A DNA stretch of 64,000 nucleotides from Erinaceus europaeus (taxonomy: Eukaryota > Chordata > Mammalia > Eulipotyphla > Erinaceidae). The translations under genes were made by a program, and so were the position numbers. The stretch's first letter is position 1. Every line of letters begins with the position of its first letter. The stretch spans positions 47,163,237-47,227,236 of the forward strand of contig NC_080185.1 of NCBI RefSeq assembly GCF_950295315.1, written 5' to 3'. Shown one piece after another: positions 11,085 through 22,028 of this stretch. A model generated the notes under the pieces. The model ran no database searches, was not told where the DNA came from, and saw only the letters and a program-made list of their open reading frames with translations.

Positions 11085-12765
11085 TTCCTTCCTTTATTTT
11101 TTTTTGGGGGGGAGGGATGAGAGGGGTACAATTCCATACAATTTCCACTACCCAAGTGCCTTATCCCATCCCCTCTATTGGAAGCTTCCCTATTCTTTAT
11201 CTTTCTGAGAGTATGGACCAAAGATCTTTATGGGGTACAGAAGGTGGAAGGTCTGGCTCCTGTAATTGGCTCTCTGCTGGACATGAGCATTGATAGGTTG
11301 ATCCATACCCCCAGTCTGCTTCTATCTTTTCCTCCTGGAGTAGGGCTCTGGGGAGGTAGGGTTCCAGGACACATTGGTGAGGTTGTCTGCCCAGGGAGAC
11401 AACCTGGCATCATGGTAGCAACTGTAACTTGGTGGTTGAAAAAGTATTAAGTTATAAAGCAGAAACAAAGATATAAATCAGAACAAATTGTTTAATAATC
11501 AGGAACCTAAACATAAAAATATTGCAGATGACATTTGGGGTTTCTTCAGGTTGGGAGAAGCTAGGAAATCTATTATAGGTATATTCCAAGGGGCCCATGG
11601 CTTTACTAATTTTTGCCTAACATACAGGTGGGTTGAAAGCACTCTCTGGGAAGATGGTGTCAGAGTTGAGAAGAGGACTACAAAGCTGGATGTGGGTAGA
11701 GAGAAGCTCCCAAATATGGGAAAAGTATATAAATATCACTAATTATAAATTCCATCAATCTGACCTAGGCTCCATGTCTATTCATATTTGGCACAGGAGC
11801 CTATGTAACCTCTGCTTCTCTGTCAGTCTGAAATCACAGTCCATGGTCATAAGTAGGAACATTCTAGGCTGCACTCATTTCAGGACCAGTCTTCTTCGAA
11901 TGGCAGAGTATATTGATCCAGCTCCACTTCAGAGAGTGTGGCAGTCTCTACCATTGTTGTTCTACATTGAGGGCAAGGTCCTGTAAGACCCACAAGAGAG
12001 TTTATGAGGTTGTTCCTGATGGAGATGACCAATGACGGTGGAGAGTGGGAGTTATTAGAGGTCTAAACTCATAATATCTAACTGGGAATCCCAGGATTCC
12101 CTGACTAGGGCCCTGGATGATGGGGTGACCTGGCAGTGACCAAAAGGGCCATCATTAAAGTGTGCAGGTCTTTTGCCCGTATCCAGGTTTGGTAGTCCTT
12201 ACTTTATCTCACAAGGTTAGACTTAGAGTGATTGAGGGAAGTGAAATAGGGAGTAGATGAGGAGGGTATCCAGGTTTAAGTAGAAAATATTTGATAAGTA
12301 CTTTATGATGTCTTTTTTAAAAAAGTTTTTCTGCTTACTTGCTGCACTTATTGAGTCACTGCAGACTATTGCACTCTTTTACTTTAAGGTATATATTTCC
12401 CCTCACTTATGGATACATGTACACATGTGCCCAAACTATGGATCCTGGCCTATATCTAAGTACTGTAACTTTGTTAGGAAGTGTGCTACCTGAAATGGAA
12501 CTAAGGATACCCATCAACTAGGAAAGGTCTCACCAGAGTATTGGAGCTGGAGGGGTTGATATCACAGGTGTGGTGTCTCTTTAATAAGAGGGCATAGCTG
12601 CTTTGGGACTACGAGGTTGGAATTAGCAAAGACTTCCAATTCCCTTCCTAGTCTCCACTATTTCCCCAGGTTGCCAAGGAAAGGAGAGCTTGAGGTATTT
12701 TGGAGGAGAGCCAGTTCTAGAAGTAGTGCTAGCCAAAACTCTGTAGGGTACAATTAGTTTTTTTT
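11085..12765 (-). mobile_element. L1 3' UTR, near full length, older subfamily
   Basis: It follows the 3' UTR of the 7350 element in order, from the TAGAGTATGGACC block, through the CTAACATACAGGTGGGTTGAAAG block, to the ATCAACAAAGTCC edge. It has many substitutions and extra internal sequence (about 11480-12300) typical of the older subfamilies here. No ORF2 remains. Confidence 0.8.
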
Positions 12766-12769
12766 TTTT

Positions 12770-13200
12770 TTCAATCTCTACCTATGAGAGTAAACAAATC
12801 AATGCCAGACCAATAAAGAATACAGAAGTTACCCTAAAACTGTTCAAATGAATCAACAAAGTCCATGCTGAAGTAAAGTTCAATGGCTTTTAGGACTTAG
12901 AGGGGCACTATGGAGCTCACACAGTCCCCTTTTCACAAGTAAGGCAAGGGGTATTAGTTTGCTTCAATTGACACGGTAAATGAGCAGATACATTCTCCTT
13001 TAAAGTACACCATCACAGGGGTAAGGTGAGCAACATATTATCAGTGTGTATACTCCCTTTGTCCTGCCTCAGTCAGGCTCACAATTTCCTCACCATTCAT
13101 ATGTTCTTTTATACTGTACTTGTCATCATCACTGTTCAGTCAAGTCTCTTATCACTGCTTCTAACTCTACTAGTCTTTCCTCCACAGCAGTCTCTGACAT
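12770..13200. other. Unassigned spacer
   Basis: No gene seen. The frames at 13026-13385 run into the following SINE and are not supported. Confidence 0.4.
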
Positions 13201-13204
13201 TATT

Positions 13205-13485
13205 TTACTTTATTTTGTTTTATTTGTCACCAAGGTTATTGCTAGATCCACTGATCACAATGACTATTTTTTCTTTCTTTTTAATAGAGAGCAACAAACA
13301 GAGTGAGATAGACTGTGAGAGAATAAAAAGAAAGGGAGAGAGACAGAGAAGAGAGACATCTGCAGCTCTGATTCAACAATCATGAAGCTTCCCCCTTGCA
13401 TGTAGGGACTGATGACTTGAACCCAGATCCTTGCATATGGTGGCATTTGTGCTTTACCAGGTGAGCCTCCACTTGGCCCTCCGTC
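13205..13485 (-). mobile_element. tRNA-derived SINE, older form
   Basis: Tail module at 13215-13265, GA-rich body at 13280-13360 and tRNA-like head at 13400-13485. It is diverged compared with the next copy. Confidence 0.7.
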
Positions 13486-13559
13486 TTCTAAGAGGGAAAA
13501 GAGTTTTACTGACTGGCACTTCAGGTGTTTTATTAGGTTCTCCAAAGGTGCATAATTCT

Positions 13560-13865
13560 TATTTTAATTTTTTAATATATATTTACTTAATTTCCCTTTT
13601 GTTGCCCTTGTTGTTTTATTGTTGTAGTTATTATTGTTGCTATTGATGTTGTCATTGTTGAATAGGACAGATTGAAATGGAGTGAGGAAGGCAAGACTGA
13701 GAGGGGGAGAGAAAGACAGACACCTGCAGACCTGCTTCACTACTTGTGAAGCGACTCCACTGCAGGTGGGGAGCTCAGGGCTTGAACCAGGATCCTTTAG
13801 CCGGTCCTTGTGCTTTGTGCCACCTGCGCTTAACCCGAACCCTCTGCTCTACAGCCTGACTCCCA
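13560..13865 (-). mobile_element. tRNA-derived SINE
   Basis: A full copy flanked by the target duplication CCAAAGGTGCATAATT (13541-13556 and again from about 13864). The duplication is almost unchanged, so the insertion is fairly young. Confidence 0.92.
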
Positions 13866-13880
13866 AAGGTGCATAATTAA

Positions 13881-15165
13881 TTCTTACTGTTTAAAGTAAC
13901 CTCAAGAATGAAACTTTCCTTACACTGGACAAAGAAGAAGAATTAGAAGCTACAACATGCAAATTACTTCTAGCCTGCTGTTTGATCAATTCAAATAGAA
14001 TCGGAGGTCTAAAAATAAACCTACATCCGTGTGTTCAGTTTATTTATTCCACAGGCGTCAAGACCACATAATGGAGAAGGGAAATCTTCTTCAACAAATA
14101 ATGTTGGGAAACCTAGGCTATCAACACCAGTGACCCAGATGTTCTGAGTTCTTCCTGACAAATAAGGCAGAGACCTTCTGTTACTTGTTGCATTTTTATT
14201 CTTATATTGAACTACATGATATAAAGACTCTTCATCTTCGTAAGACACCACTCAGTGATGAATTGGAATAGACCGTTGCCTGGGGAGCTATTAGATTGTA
14301 GCTTACAGTTATTTCTGCCACTGTTTATATGAATAGTAATTTAGAAATTGCACGTGTGCTGAGTTACTAAACATTCTTTGGGGGAGTATAAACTTACCAG
14401 TTCAGCAGTATTAAATATAGTCAATGTGCTACTCGAAGGCCACTTTAGTTAAAGTGATTTTAGCTGACCTACAAAGGGCACATCATGTGTTTGATGAAGG
14501 CGCTGACTGTTCATCTTACTGTTTGTATGATACTTATATATCCATACTCTACTATTAGTATTAATGGCTAGAAGACAAAAGATAATGCTACAAAATGTAT
14601 ATTAAAGCAGATGAAATTTAAAAGTAATGTTTTATGAGGAAACAAAAGGCCAAGAATTATCTTGGGGAGGGGCACATAGTATCATTTTTTAAAGTTCAAA
14701 AATAAAAATTAAAAGTTTTTCCTTCTTCTTTTGCAAAACATAGACTCACTGAAAGAGAATTTATGACTTAGTGCTTGTAGGGAGAGTTGTTTGTTTTTAT
14801 TAACCATTTATGCTGGGAATTAAACTGACCCTTAATGGGGTCAGTCACTTTTGAATTATCCAAGCAACCCAACCCCTACAACCCTTTTCAAGAGAACACC
14901 TGTTTCATTAAATGATGTTTTATTTTTTGCGCTTCATATGGACTCCCCCTTTCTTAATTACAAACAACCTACCAAAATCCCTGTTGACTTATAGATAAAA
15001 TATGTTTATCTTCTGGAGAATTTAAGTGAAACTGAACATGTGATGAGTGTGCTATCATGCCATTGTCAGGATGTGAGTGCACATTTTTCATCTTTCCATG
15101 TATTAACAGTATTTTTGTGGAGGAAATCACTCAAATTATTAGTGGAACAGTTAAAATGATGACAT
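13881..15165. other. Unique DNA without recognised genes
   Basis: No repeat family or coding exon recognised in about 1.3 kb. The 76-codon minus-strand frame at 14021-14251 has no known domain and no start or splice context I trust. Confidence 0.45.
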
Positions 15166-15169
15166 TCAT

Positions 15170-15293
15170 CCTGGCCCCACCAGAGCACTGCTCAGCTCTG
15201 GTTTATGGTGGTGCTGGGGATTGAACGTGGGACCATGGTTGCCTTGGGCATGAAAGGCTTCTTGCATAACTATTATGCTATCTCCCCAGCCCC
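15170..15293 (-). mobile_element. tRNA-derived SINE, second family
   Basis: GGGGATTGAACGTGGGACC (antisense B box region) and the head ATGCTATCTCCCCAGCCCC distinguish this family from the common SINE. A sense copy of the same family is at 63384-63560. Confidence 0.75.
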
Positions 15294-15499
15294 GTATGAT
15301 GACATTCTAAGTCACTAAATAATTGATAACTTATGTGGTATTTGAACACAGCTATAAACAAAGATACAAACTGCGGCATACTACATTTTTATGAGTTTGA
15401 GCAAAAGTGAATTCAAATCAGGCAGGGCTAAACCTGAAGTGATTAACAGTATTTCACACAGAGGAACTAGAGAAAAATATTTCATTTAACTATTTAAAA

Positions 15500-16437
15500 A
15501 TCCCCCCCATTTTCTTGGGGGAGGTTAATGTTTTACAGTAAGGTTGTTGACATGTTGGTGTATTTTTTCATCTCCAGTGGTAGGTGTCTACATAAAACTG
15601 TCACCTTCAACTTGGGTTCTTTTCCAGCATCACACACCAAGATCCTAAGGCCCTTTTCACTCTCTGCCTTTCCTTTCTTCCCCAGAATCTTTTGCTTTAG
15701 TGTAATACACTCCATCCAGTCCAAGATTCACTTTGAGTTTTCCGTTCCTGTCCTTGTTTCTTAAGTTCCACTAATGAGTGAGATCAACTGTCTTCCAGTT
15801 CTATCAAGATGATGCAATGACTTTATCATTGTTAACAGCTGAGTAATATTCCACTGTGTATCTGTACCACAACTTCCTTTTTTTTTTTTTTTTTGCTCTC
15901 CAGGGTTATTGCTGGAGCTTGGTGCCTGCACTATGAATCCGCTGCTCCTGGAGGCTATTTTTTCCCTTTTGTTGCCCTTGTTGTTTGTCGTTGTTGTTAT
16001 TATTGTTGTTGTTGCACAGGACAGAGAGAAATCGAGAGAGAAGACAGAGAGGGAGAGAGAAAGATAGACACGTGAAGACCTGCTTCACCGCTTGTGAAGT
16101 GATCCCATTGCAGGTGGTGTTGTTGGTGGGGGCTTGAACCAGGATCATTAAGCAGTTTCTTGCTCTTCATACCATGTGCACTTAACCCGCTGTACTACCC
16201 AGCCCCGTGTACCACAGCTTTCTTATCCACTTATCTGCTGGCAGGCATCTGGGTTGCTTCCAAGTTTAGGCTATTACGAATTGTGCTTCTATTAACATAG
16301 ATATGCATAGATCTCTTCTGATAGGTGTTTTGCCCCCTTTGGGAAAACCCATAGTAGAAGAATTGCCAGGGCACAGGGAAGGTTCATATCTAGTGTTCTG
16401 AGAAATTCCTAGACTGTTTTCCACAAGGATTGGACTG
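15500..16437 (-). mobile_element. Old L1 (left half), outermost layer of a nested stack
   Basis: The sequence contains old 3' UTR (GGTTAATGTTTTACAG..., CCAGAATCTTTTGCTTTAGTG) and decayed ORF2 end (GCTGAGTAATATTCCAC...). It breaks at 16437 in a segment (GGATTGGACTG) that resumes at 28297 (GGATTGGACCG) with the next part of ORF2. Everything between was inserted later. Confidence 0.75.
15884..16206 (-). mobile_element. tRNA-derived SINE, long form, inside the old L1
   Basis: GGTTATTGCTGGAGCTTGGTG tail module, GTT-rich stretch and tRNA-like head ending with CCCAGCCCC. The host L1 words GTACCACAACTTCCTT and GTACCACAGCTTTCTT lie on either side as a slightly diverged target duplication. Confidence 0.85.
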
Positions 16438-16564
16438 TTTTTTATATATTTTTATTTATAAAAATGAAACATTGACTAAACCATAGGATAAGAGGGGTAT
16501 AACTCCACACAATTCCCATGACCAGAACTCTGTATCCCACCCCCTCCCCTGATAGCTTTCTTTT

Positions 16565-17293
16565 TTATTATTTTTTATTTAAGAAAGGATTAATTAACAA
16601 AACCATAGGGTAAGAGCGGTACAATTCCACACAATTCCACCACCCAATCTCCATTTCCCACCCCCTCCCCTGATAGCTTTCCCATTCTCTATCCCTCTGG
16701 GAGCATGGACCCAAGGTCATTGTGGGTTGCAGAAGGTAGAAGGTCTGGCTTCTGTAATTGCTTCCCTGCTGAACATGGGCATTGACTGGTCGGTCCATAC
16801 TCCCAGTCTGCCTCTCTCTTTCCCTAGTAGGGTGGGTCTCTGGGGAAGCAGAGCTCCAGGACACATTGGTGGGGTCTTCAGTCCAGGGAAGCCTGGCCGG
16901 CATCCTGATGACATCTGGAACCTGGTGACTGACAAGAGAGTTAACATACAAAGCCAAACAAATTGTTGAGCAATCATGGACCCAAAGCTTGGAATAGTGG
17001 AGAGGAAGTGTTAGGGGGGTACTCACTGCAAACTCTAGTGTACTTCTGCTTTCAGGTATATATTTTGCAGTAGTTTACGGATACGTGTGAACATATGCTC
17101 TCTCTCACAGAAACTGGTGTATATCTAGGTTTTGGGACTTTGTTAGAAAGTGAACCACCTGGGCTGAAATTAGAGCATACTATGAAAGGAAAGGTCTCAC
17201 CTGAGTAATGAAGTTGAAGGGTTGTCATTCCACACGTGAAGTCTCTGGACACAGTCTGAAGTGAAGCATGTTGAGGTGGCAATCGTTGTGTTG
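16565..17293 (-). mobile_element. Third-layer L1 3' UTR (young)
   Basis: This piece is nearly identical to the 3' UTR at 7350-8065 and sits between two copies of CCCTGATAGCTTTCTT (about 16548 and 17294), a target duplication made within the tail of the older L1. It is 5'-truncated after about 730 bp. Confidence 0.88.
16568..17026 (-). other. 152-codon open frame in an L1 3' UTR
   Basis: On the sense strand of the L1 this frame runs from an ATG at 17026 to the A-rich tail. Shorter, collinear versions occur in other copies (17582-17319, 7810-7592, 39873-39649, and plus-strand 49169-49444 and 52238-52513). The shared middle reads like SWSSASPETHPTRERE and NAHVQ.GSNYRSQTF. I know no protein family with this sequence. 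It may simply be stop-poor by chance and copied along with the element. Confidence 0.4.
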
Positions 17294-17708
17294 CCCTGAT
17301 AGCTTTCTTATTCTTTAACTATCTGGTGTATGGACCCAAGGTTGTTGTGGGATACAGAAGGTGGAAGGTCTGGCTTCTGTAGTTGCTTCCCCACTGAACA
17401 TGGGCGTTGACAGGTCGATCCATATTCCCAACCTGTCTCTCTGTTTCCCTAGTAGGGAAGGGCTTTGAGGAAGCAGAGCTCCAGGACACATTGGTGGGGT
17501 TGTCTGTCCAGGGAAGTCTGGTTCGCATCATGGCAGCATCTGGAACCTGGTGGTTGAAAAGAGATTTAACATACAAAGCCAAGCAAATTGCTGACCAATC
17601 ATGGACCTAAGGGCTGGAATAGTGCAGATGAAAAGTTGGGGGGGTCTCCATTTTGTAGATAACTAGTAGGCATATTTTAGTTGTATTCCAAAGGGCCTGT
17701 GGCTATAC

Positions 17709-18178
17709 TGTTGGTATGCATGAGACCCCTTCTGTTACATTTGGTTTAAATCCTCCCTGCTTAACACTATTCTATTTACATAACCACTCCATTCTATTTA
17801 CATAACCACTGTTAACAAGCACCTCCCTCCAGGGCATTGGTTCAATCCCCACTGTTTCATGATATGTTTTTGCTCCATCCCCCCTCCTTGTCACACCCTG
17901 ATCCCTTCTTTGTCACACCCTGATTTTCACCAGTCACTTTTCTCTCCACCCTCTCTATGTCACATCCTGTTTCCACCCTACTTGGGAAATATATATAAAG
18001 ACAGCATTGTGAGTTTTACGGTACTGTACTTTGAGTTTAACTTAGCTCGTCTTAGATTGTGCTTCATCCTGCATGAATAAAGAGATACTGCCTACAGCTC
18101 AACCATGAATCCCTGGTCGTCTGTTACCCACTTGTGAAGCCAGGCCGGCGAAAACAACATAACCTGTCGAAAACAACA
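17709..18178 (+). repeat. 5' LTR of the provirus
   Basis: It starts TGTTGG, ends AACAACA and is 470 bp. U3 holds a 21-bp tandem repeat (ATTCTATTTACATAACCACT, about 17770-17812), a TATA box (ATATATATAAAG, about 17989) and AATAAA at 18076-18081. By eye it differs from the 3' LTR at only about seven positions, which points to a recent insertion. A short direct repeat (GAAAACAACA) ends the LTR. Confidence 0.93.
17986..18000 (+). promoter_or_regulatory. LTR TATA box
   Basis: GGAAATATATATAAAG lies about 75-90 bp upstream of the AATAAA in the expected U3 position. The same word is at about 27480-27494 in the 3' LTR. Confidence 0.75.
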
Positions 18179-18180
18179 TC

Positions 18181-18198
18181 TGGCGCCTGAACAGGGAC
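18181..18198 (+). promoter_or_regulatory. Primer binding site, Lys-type
   Basis: TGGCGCCTGAACAGGGAC begins two bases after the LTR. It differs at one position from the site known to pair with tRNA-Lys3 in lentiviruses and several betaretroviruses. It primes minus-strand DNA synthesis. Confidence 0.9.
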
Positions 18199-18322
18199 AC
18201 GTAAGCAGCAGATTTACAAGAAGACATCTTAGATAAGTACACACCTTTTGGGTATCTGCAATATTGTGTTAAGGCACTGTGATTTTTTTTCTTTCTTATT
18301 GTTTTCCTGAGATCTCTCCACC

Positions 18323-19660
18323 ATGGAAAATCTTTTCCAAATTCTGCATTCTTTTTCCAGTATACAATTTTTATATATCTGGGACATTTTTCTCAGGGCT
18401 TCACCTTATATCCTGTTGATCATCATAGCAGCTTTTAAGGGATATATAGGGAAACCTCTCAAAAGGCTTAAGGACCTACAGGCTGAGGTCCAAGAGATAA
18501 AGGAAGTGATCATAGAACTTAACCATCACCTTAAAAACAAGAAGAAGAAAAGGCCTGTCATGATCTTGACCCACTCTAATTCCTCTGCATCTTGCCCTGA
18601 GGCCCCTATTTTGGCATCTTGCCCTGAGACCCCTATTTTGGCAGACACGTGTCCGAATTCTCCTTTGGACTGCACAGCCACTTCTTCGGCCACCCCCATT
18701 TTGGCAGACACATGTCCGGAACCTCCTGGTGCCTCCATGGCTGCTTCTTCACCCACCCCTGTTTTGACAGACACATGTCCGAATTCTCCTGTAGCCTCCA
18801 AAACCACTTCTTCGGCCACTTGTCCAGAAGCTTCCACTTCGGTGACTCCTCCTACCGCTACACACTTATCAGAGCAAGTCCACACATTTCCGGTCAATGT
18901 TGCCCCCAATAGACAAAAACCTCAGGCCTGGTATCCATATTCCACCACAGACCGGAAGGAACTACGCCAGGCTATCAAGGATGACGGTGTTCATGCCCCA
19001 AGGACCATTTTACAAGGCCTGCTTCAGAACCTTAATACCCCCCAAGATTGGAGGGATGTGACTTGTGCTACGCTCCCAGGCCCCCTCTTCCTGCAATGGG
19101 AGGCATTCTTTCGTGACGAATGTTTACAACAATCGCGGAAAAATATTCAAAATCAGCCAGAGGGTAATTTTGATGCATTGTTTGGAACAGGCCAATTAGA
19201 AACAGGGATTCAACAGGCAGAAGCCAAGTTTCCACTGGGGTATTTTGATCAAGTACGCCTGTGTGCATTAAAAGCATGGGAGCGATTAACACCACCCATG
19301 GGAGCAGCCTCAGCCCCCATTCTCTCCCTGCAACAAGAACCTGATGAATCCCTCCCTAAATTCATTGCCAGGGTCCAGTCGAGTTTGGAAAGGAAGACTT
19401 ATAATCCTGACGCTCGTTTTCTCCTCCTGCGATCCATAGTCTGGGATGGAATGCTTCTGCATTTTCGACAGGCCTGTATCACTCTTAAAAACGAACACCC
19501 AGGTACTTGGATTCTAGCTACACAGGATCTCAGATCAAGCTCTTTTCAAGGACCTATGTTACAGGCCTATGCAGCTACCTTGCATAAGCAAAAAGGGGCT
19601 TGCTTTCAGTGCGGTCGCCAAGGGCATTGGTGTAACCAATGTCCAGAAAATAGACCGTGA
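18323..19660 (+). CDS. gag: Gag polyprotein, N-terminal hydrophobic segment, no matrix domain
   Basis: Intact 445-codon frame. The start sits in a strong context (CCACCATGG). Residues 14-38 are hydrophobic (core ILLIIIAAF at 30-38), followed by a basic/helical stretch to about 78. Residues 80-175 are a Ser/Thr/Pro-rich linker with four or five CPxxP-type repeats (ILADTCP, VLTDTCP). The capsid follows from about 195, with a major-homology-like region near 335-360. A single CCHC knuckle is at C427, C430, H435, C440. There is no Gly at position 2, so no myristoylation signal. Gag builds the particle core. In mouse IAP elements an N-terminal hydrophobic signal sends Gag to the ER, and the same may hold here. 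It is shorter than usual betaretroviral Gag because the matrix domain is missing. Confidence 0.9.
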   Translation: MENLFQILHSFSSIQFLYIWDIFLRASPYILLIIIAAFKGYIGKPLKRLKDLQAEVQEIKEVIIELNHHLKNKKKKRPVMILTHSNSSASCPEAPILASCPETPILADTCPNSPLDCTATSSATPILADTCPEPPGASMAASSPTPVLTDTCPNSPVASKTTSSATCPEASTSVTPPTATHLSEQVHTFPVNVAPNRQKPQAWYPYSTTDRKELRQAIKDDGVHAPRTILQGLLQNLNTPQDWRDVTCATLPGPLFLQWEAFFRDECLQQSRKNIQNQPEGNFDALFGTGQLETGIQQAEAKFPLGYFDQVRLCALKAWERLTPPMGAASAPILSLQQEPDESLPKFIARVQSSLERKTYNPDARFLLLRSIVWDGMLLHFRQACITLKNEHPGTWILATQDLRSSSFQGPMLQAYAATLHKQKGACFQCGRQGHWCNQCPENRP

Positions 19661-19800
19661 CCCCGCCTCCAGTCAGGGCGACCCCACCTCCAGTCAGGGC
19701 AACCCCGCCTCCAGACAGGGAACCAGAGACCACGAATGCCTTGTCCCAGATGCCAGAAAGGATTTCACTAGAGGAGAGATTGTTGGTCAAGGTTCCATAG

Positions 19801-20472
19801 GAACGGCACGCCTCTGCCAAATGTAAACAGGGATTTAAACTAGGTGTGGGGCTTCCCTTAGCCCCGCCCCCAAGAGGGAATGAAGCAGGTTGCCCGCTTG
19901 GTGCTGTGCCCTTCTTCCACAAACAGAAGCCCAGCTTGGGACCCAATCCATCGCTACACCCACCACGCCAAGTAACAATAACAGAGGGTGAGCAGAAGGA
20001 GGAACCCACGGTATGTGGGAACTTCCAGCATAGAAATAACCGGCTGGAGCAAGAGAACAGCTCGAATTCGGAGCCTGAGATTTTATGGACCACCCCTGTT
20101 TTAGAAAGGGGTCACCCAACTATGAGAGTAAAGATTGGTAATATTCCTTTTAAGTGTTTGATTGACACAGGAGTAGATAAGACAATATTAAGACAAGCAG
20201 AGGTTCCCCAGAGTTGGGAACTCCTCCCAGGACCACGCTTACATGGTGTTGGAGGATTGACTCAGGCATTCCGCACACGAGATTCCCTTGTGTGGGAAGA
20301 TCCAGAAGGGACTACCGGATGCTTTCAACCTTTAATAGCTGATATAAGCACCAATTTATTGGCAAGAGACTTGCTGGAATCTTTAGATGTAGTGATATCC
20401 TCAGACACCTCTGCAGGACACCACACTCACTCCTGTGAGACTGCTAGACCCAACCAGCACCCCCAATACTAA
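19801..20472 (+). CDS. pro: Retroviral aspartic protease frame
   Basis: The frame is -1 relative to gag, as in betaretroviruses. The active-site word LIDTGVDKTIL lies about 20158-20190, and a flap-like stretch (HGVGG) and the LLARDLL helix follow. The protease cuts Gag and Pol. Upstream, the same frame runs back toward the end of gag but has an in-frame TAG at 19798, so a full Gag-Pro fusion would be interrupted. I find no dUTPase domain, no G-patch and no convincing slippery site near the gag stop. The first part (19801-20090) is Pro-rich and not recognisable. Confidence 0.78.
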   Translation, partial: ERHASAKCKQGFKLGVGLPLAPPPRGNEAGCPLGAVPFFHKQKPSLGPNPSLHPPRQVTITEGEQKEEPTVCGNFQHRNNRLEQENSSNSEPEILWTTPVLERGHPTMRVKIGNIPFKCLIDTGVDKTILRQAEVPQSWELLPGPRLHGVGGLTQAFRTRDSLVWEDPEGTTGCFQPLIADISTNLLARDLLESLDVVISSDTSAGHHTHSCETARPNQHPQY

Positions 20473-22028
20473 CTGCCACTGTTCGTAACAGAACTCCCCG
20501 CTTAGATTGGCTTTCTAATGAGCCTGTCTGGGTGGAACAGTGGCCTTTGCCTAGGGAGAAGCTAGAAATTTTAAAAGAACTCGTCCAAGAGCAGTTATCT
20601 TTGGGACACATTCGTCATTCTCGGAGCCCATGGAATACTCCAGTCTTTGTGATTAAAAAGCGCTCAGGAAAATGGCGCCTCCTCCAAGATCTTCGTGCAG
20701 TTAATAAAACCATGCAGGTTTGGGGCTCCCCCCAAAGGGGTTTGCCTCTTGCTTCTGCAATTCCCACAGGAATTCCAATCATAGCTATTGATATACAGGA
20801 TTGTTTTTTCTCTATTCCCTTACACCCACAAGATTTTAAACGTTTTGCTTTCTCTGTTCCTTCTATTAATAATGCCAGCCCTGCCGATAGATTTGAATGG
20901 ATGGTACTGCCCCAGGGCATGGCTAATAGTCCTACTATTTGTCAAGAGGTTGTTAAATCTGCCCTTTTTCCTTATATTCATAAGGGCCTTAAGGTTTTTC
21001 ATTATATGGATGACGTGTTAATATGGGGAGAATTAGATACAGATCTCTCCGCCCTACTTGATTTTCTAATCCCTGCCTTAAAGAGAAGTGGACTTAATGT
21101 AGCTCCTGAGAAGATACAGCTAATCCCTCCAATATCTTTCTTAGGCTCAGAGATTTCCCTAACGCAGATTCGTCCTTTAAAACCTTGTGTTACTTTTCCT
21201 TCTAATCTCACTCTTGCTTCTTTACAAACTTTTCTTGGAAATTTGAATTGGCTTAGGCAGTATCTTTATCTGCCTACAAGCTGCCTGCAATCACTGTTCG
21301 ATCTGTTAAAAGGAAACAAACAGCCCTCCTCAAAGCGTATGTTAACCCCCGAAGCCTCCTTGGCTCTGGAAAAAGTTAACCAGGCTCTCCAGGACATGCA
21401 CCTCATTCGGTTCTCCCCCTCCTCTCCAGTAAATCTTCTAATCTTTAACTCCACCCCCACGGTAGTGGGGGCATTGTGGCAGAAACATGGCGTTCTCGAA
21501 TGGCTTCATATGCCAGTAGGCGGAGCTCCAAGACTCCTTACCGAGATTGATGCCTTAGCATTTATGGTTCATCAAGGAAGAAACAGATTGGTTCAGGTCT
21601 TAGGAAGGGAACCAGATTCAATCATTCTTCCCTTTTCTCTCACAGATACAGAATGGCTCATACGCCACCATTCTCGTTTTGCCATAAGTTTAACGGGTTT
21701 TCCAGGACAATTAGATAATCATTATCCCTCTAATAATTTGATAGCTTCTTTACCTCTGTTGCCTCTACTAGTACCTAAACTTTTCTCTCGAGATCCCATC
21801 CCCTCTGCTCCTACAGTATTCACTGATGGTGGCAAAAAGGGAGCTGCTGCCCTTATATATTATCCAGACCAGCAATACCCCAAACCTCTCTTTACTGAAC
21901 TTCCTGATAATTCCCCTCAGTACAAAGAACTTTATGCTGTTTTCCTTGCATTAAAAGCTGTACCAGAATCCTTCAACCTTTTTTCTGACAGTGTGTATAC
22001 TGTTAACTTACTTCCATGGCTTGCTTGA
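20451..22028 (+). pseudogene. pol: Pol: reverse transcriptase and first part of RNase H, ends at nonsense codon
   Basis: The frame is -1 relative to pro and is open from about 20451. It starts with a typical WLSNEPVWVEQW-like region. Reverse-transcriptase motifs are present: LPQGMANSPT and the catalytic YMDD at 21003-21014. RNase H begins near 21820 with FTDGG, the KEL glutamate and a DS pair, and then a TGA at 22026-22028 cuts it. The same frame continues beyond, so the stop is a point mutation. The domain order and catalytic residues that remain look normal. Confidence 0.9.

Noticed and set aside
18526..18909. Minus-strand frame of 127 codons opposite gag
   Set aside because: Shadow of the repetitive gag linker. 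The gag frame has domain support and this one has none.
19575..20093. Minus-strand frame of 172 codons
   Set aside because: Opposite the gag/pro junction, with no domain and no promoter context.
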